NCBI GenBank assembly: GCA_003427395.1
Contig: BFEA01000057.1
Coordinates: forward strand, 2,145,420-2,170,932
DNA length: 25,513 bases
From: Chara braunii
Lineage: Eukaryota > Streptophyta > Charophyceae > Charales > Characeae
Direction of reading: 5' to 3'
The notes beneath the pieces are model-generated. The model was not told where the DNA came from and ran no database searches. It saw nothing but the letters and a program-made list of their open reading frames with translations. The position numbers and the translations under genes were made by a program. Of this stretch, positions 25,471 to 25,513 are shown piece after piece. The first letter of the stretch is position 1; each line of letters starts with the position of its first letter.

Positions 25471-25513
<43 letters not shown>
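25322..25513 (+). other. Leader of a further retroelement, ending in (GA)n
   Basis: Sequence after the primer site has no coding signature. It includes two GCCATAGC words and a GAAGAAGAAG stretch, then (GA)n from 25474 to the window end. The gag of this element, if present, lies beyond. Confidence 0.65.

Larger units (their letters stand above)
7147..25513 (+). other. Putative giant intron or broken gene downstream
   Basis: After the donor at 7147 only retroelements, their LTRs and small repeats are visible. If the Nudix gene is intact, all of elements 2-7 lie in one intron. If not, the gene ends in a rearrangement. The window cannot decide. Confidence 0.35.

Overview
This is a window of a repeat-rich plant nuclear genome. 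The evidence is two coding exons of a plant-type Nudix hydrolase (Arabidopsis NUDT3 type) with normal splice sites, several Ty3/gypsy LTR retrotransposons with chromodomain-like integrase tails, primer-binding sites matching plant initiator tRNA-Met, a U6 snRNA retropseudogene and many GA/GAA microsatellites. The species cannot be fixed from the sequence. Introns this full of transposons suggest a large genome. Both ends of the window lie in (GA)n runs and there are two single-base Ns, so it looks like an assembled contig that stops at low-complexity sequence.

Layout. 1-172: GA microsatellites. 250-4802: element 1 (+), a decayed gypsy element with gag end, protease, part of RT, RNase H, integrase, chromodomain-like tail and 3' LTR. 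4988-5069: U6 pseudogene. 5335-5514 and 7069-7146: the two host exons, which together form a complete Nudix box. The intron between them holds a GA tract and a probable solo LTR (6013-6736) of element 1's kind. 7192-11075: element 2 (-), LTR plus integrase, starting 45 bases after the second exon's donor site. 11076-13767: element 3 (+), protease and RT, with RNase H and integrase deleted, ending in an 834-bp LTR with perfect TGTTACATG...CATGTAACA ends. It lies inside the chromodomain of element 4 (+, 13768-15500), whose LTR is an inverted relative of element 2's LTR. 15501-20640: element 5 (-), with LTR, leader, gag, protease, RT and RNase H, cut off before integrase. Its leader carries a 195-bp foldback element. 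20645-22772: element 6 (+), integrase plus LTR. 22774-25308: element 7 (+), integrase plus LTR. The last two LTRs are each preceded by a polypurine tract and followed by a tRNA-Met primer-binding site, so bodies and LTRs run in tandem.

No retroelement is intact. Inactivation is by frameshifts, internal deletions, short tandem duplications and a recurrent class of TAG stops at former CAG or TGG codons, as expected from deamination of CHG-methylated cytosines. The only sequence that looks like a functioning host gene is the pair of Nudix exons. If they belong to a live gene, the retroelement mass lies in its introns, and the remaining exons (rest of the Nudix domain and any dipeptidyl peptidase III part) lie outside the window. 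I found no CRISPR array, operon, intact tRNA or rRNA gene, or new enzymatic system. The most interesting signals are structural: the nested and inverted LTR arrangements, the foldback, the 40-bp periodic ACGT motif, an over-represented GCCATAGC word and the shared chromodomain stop.
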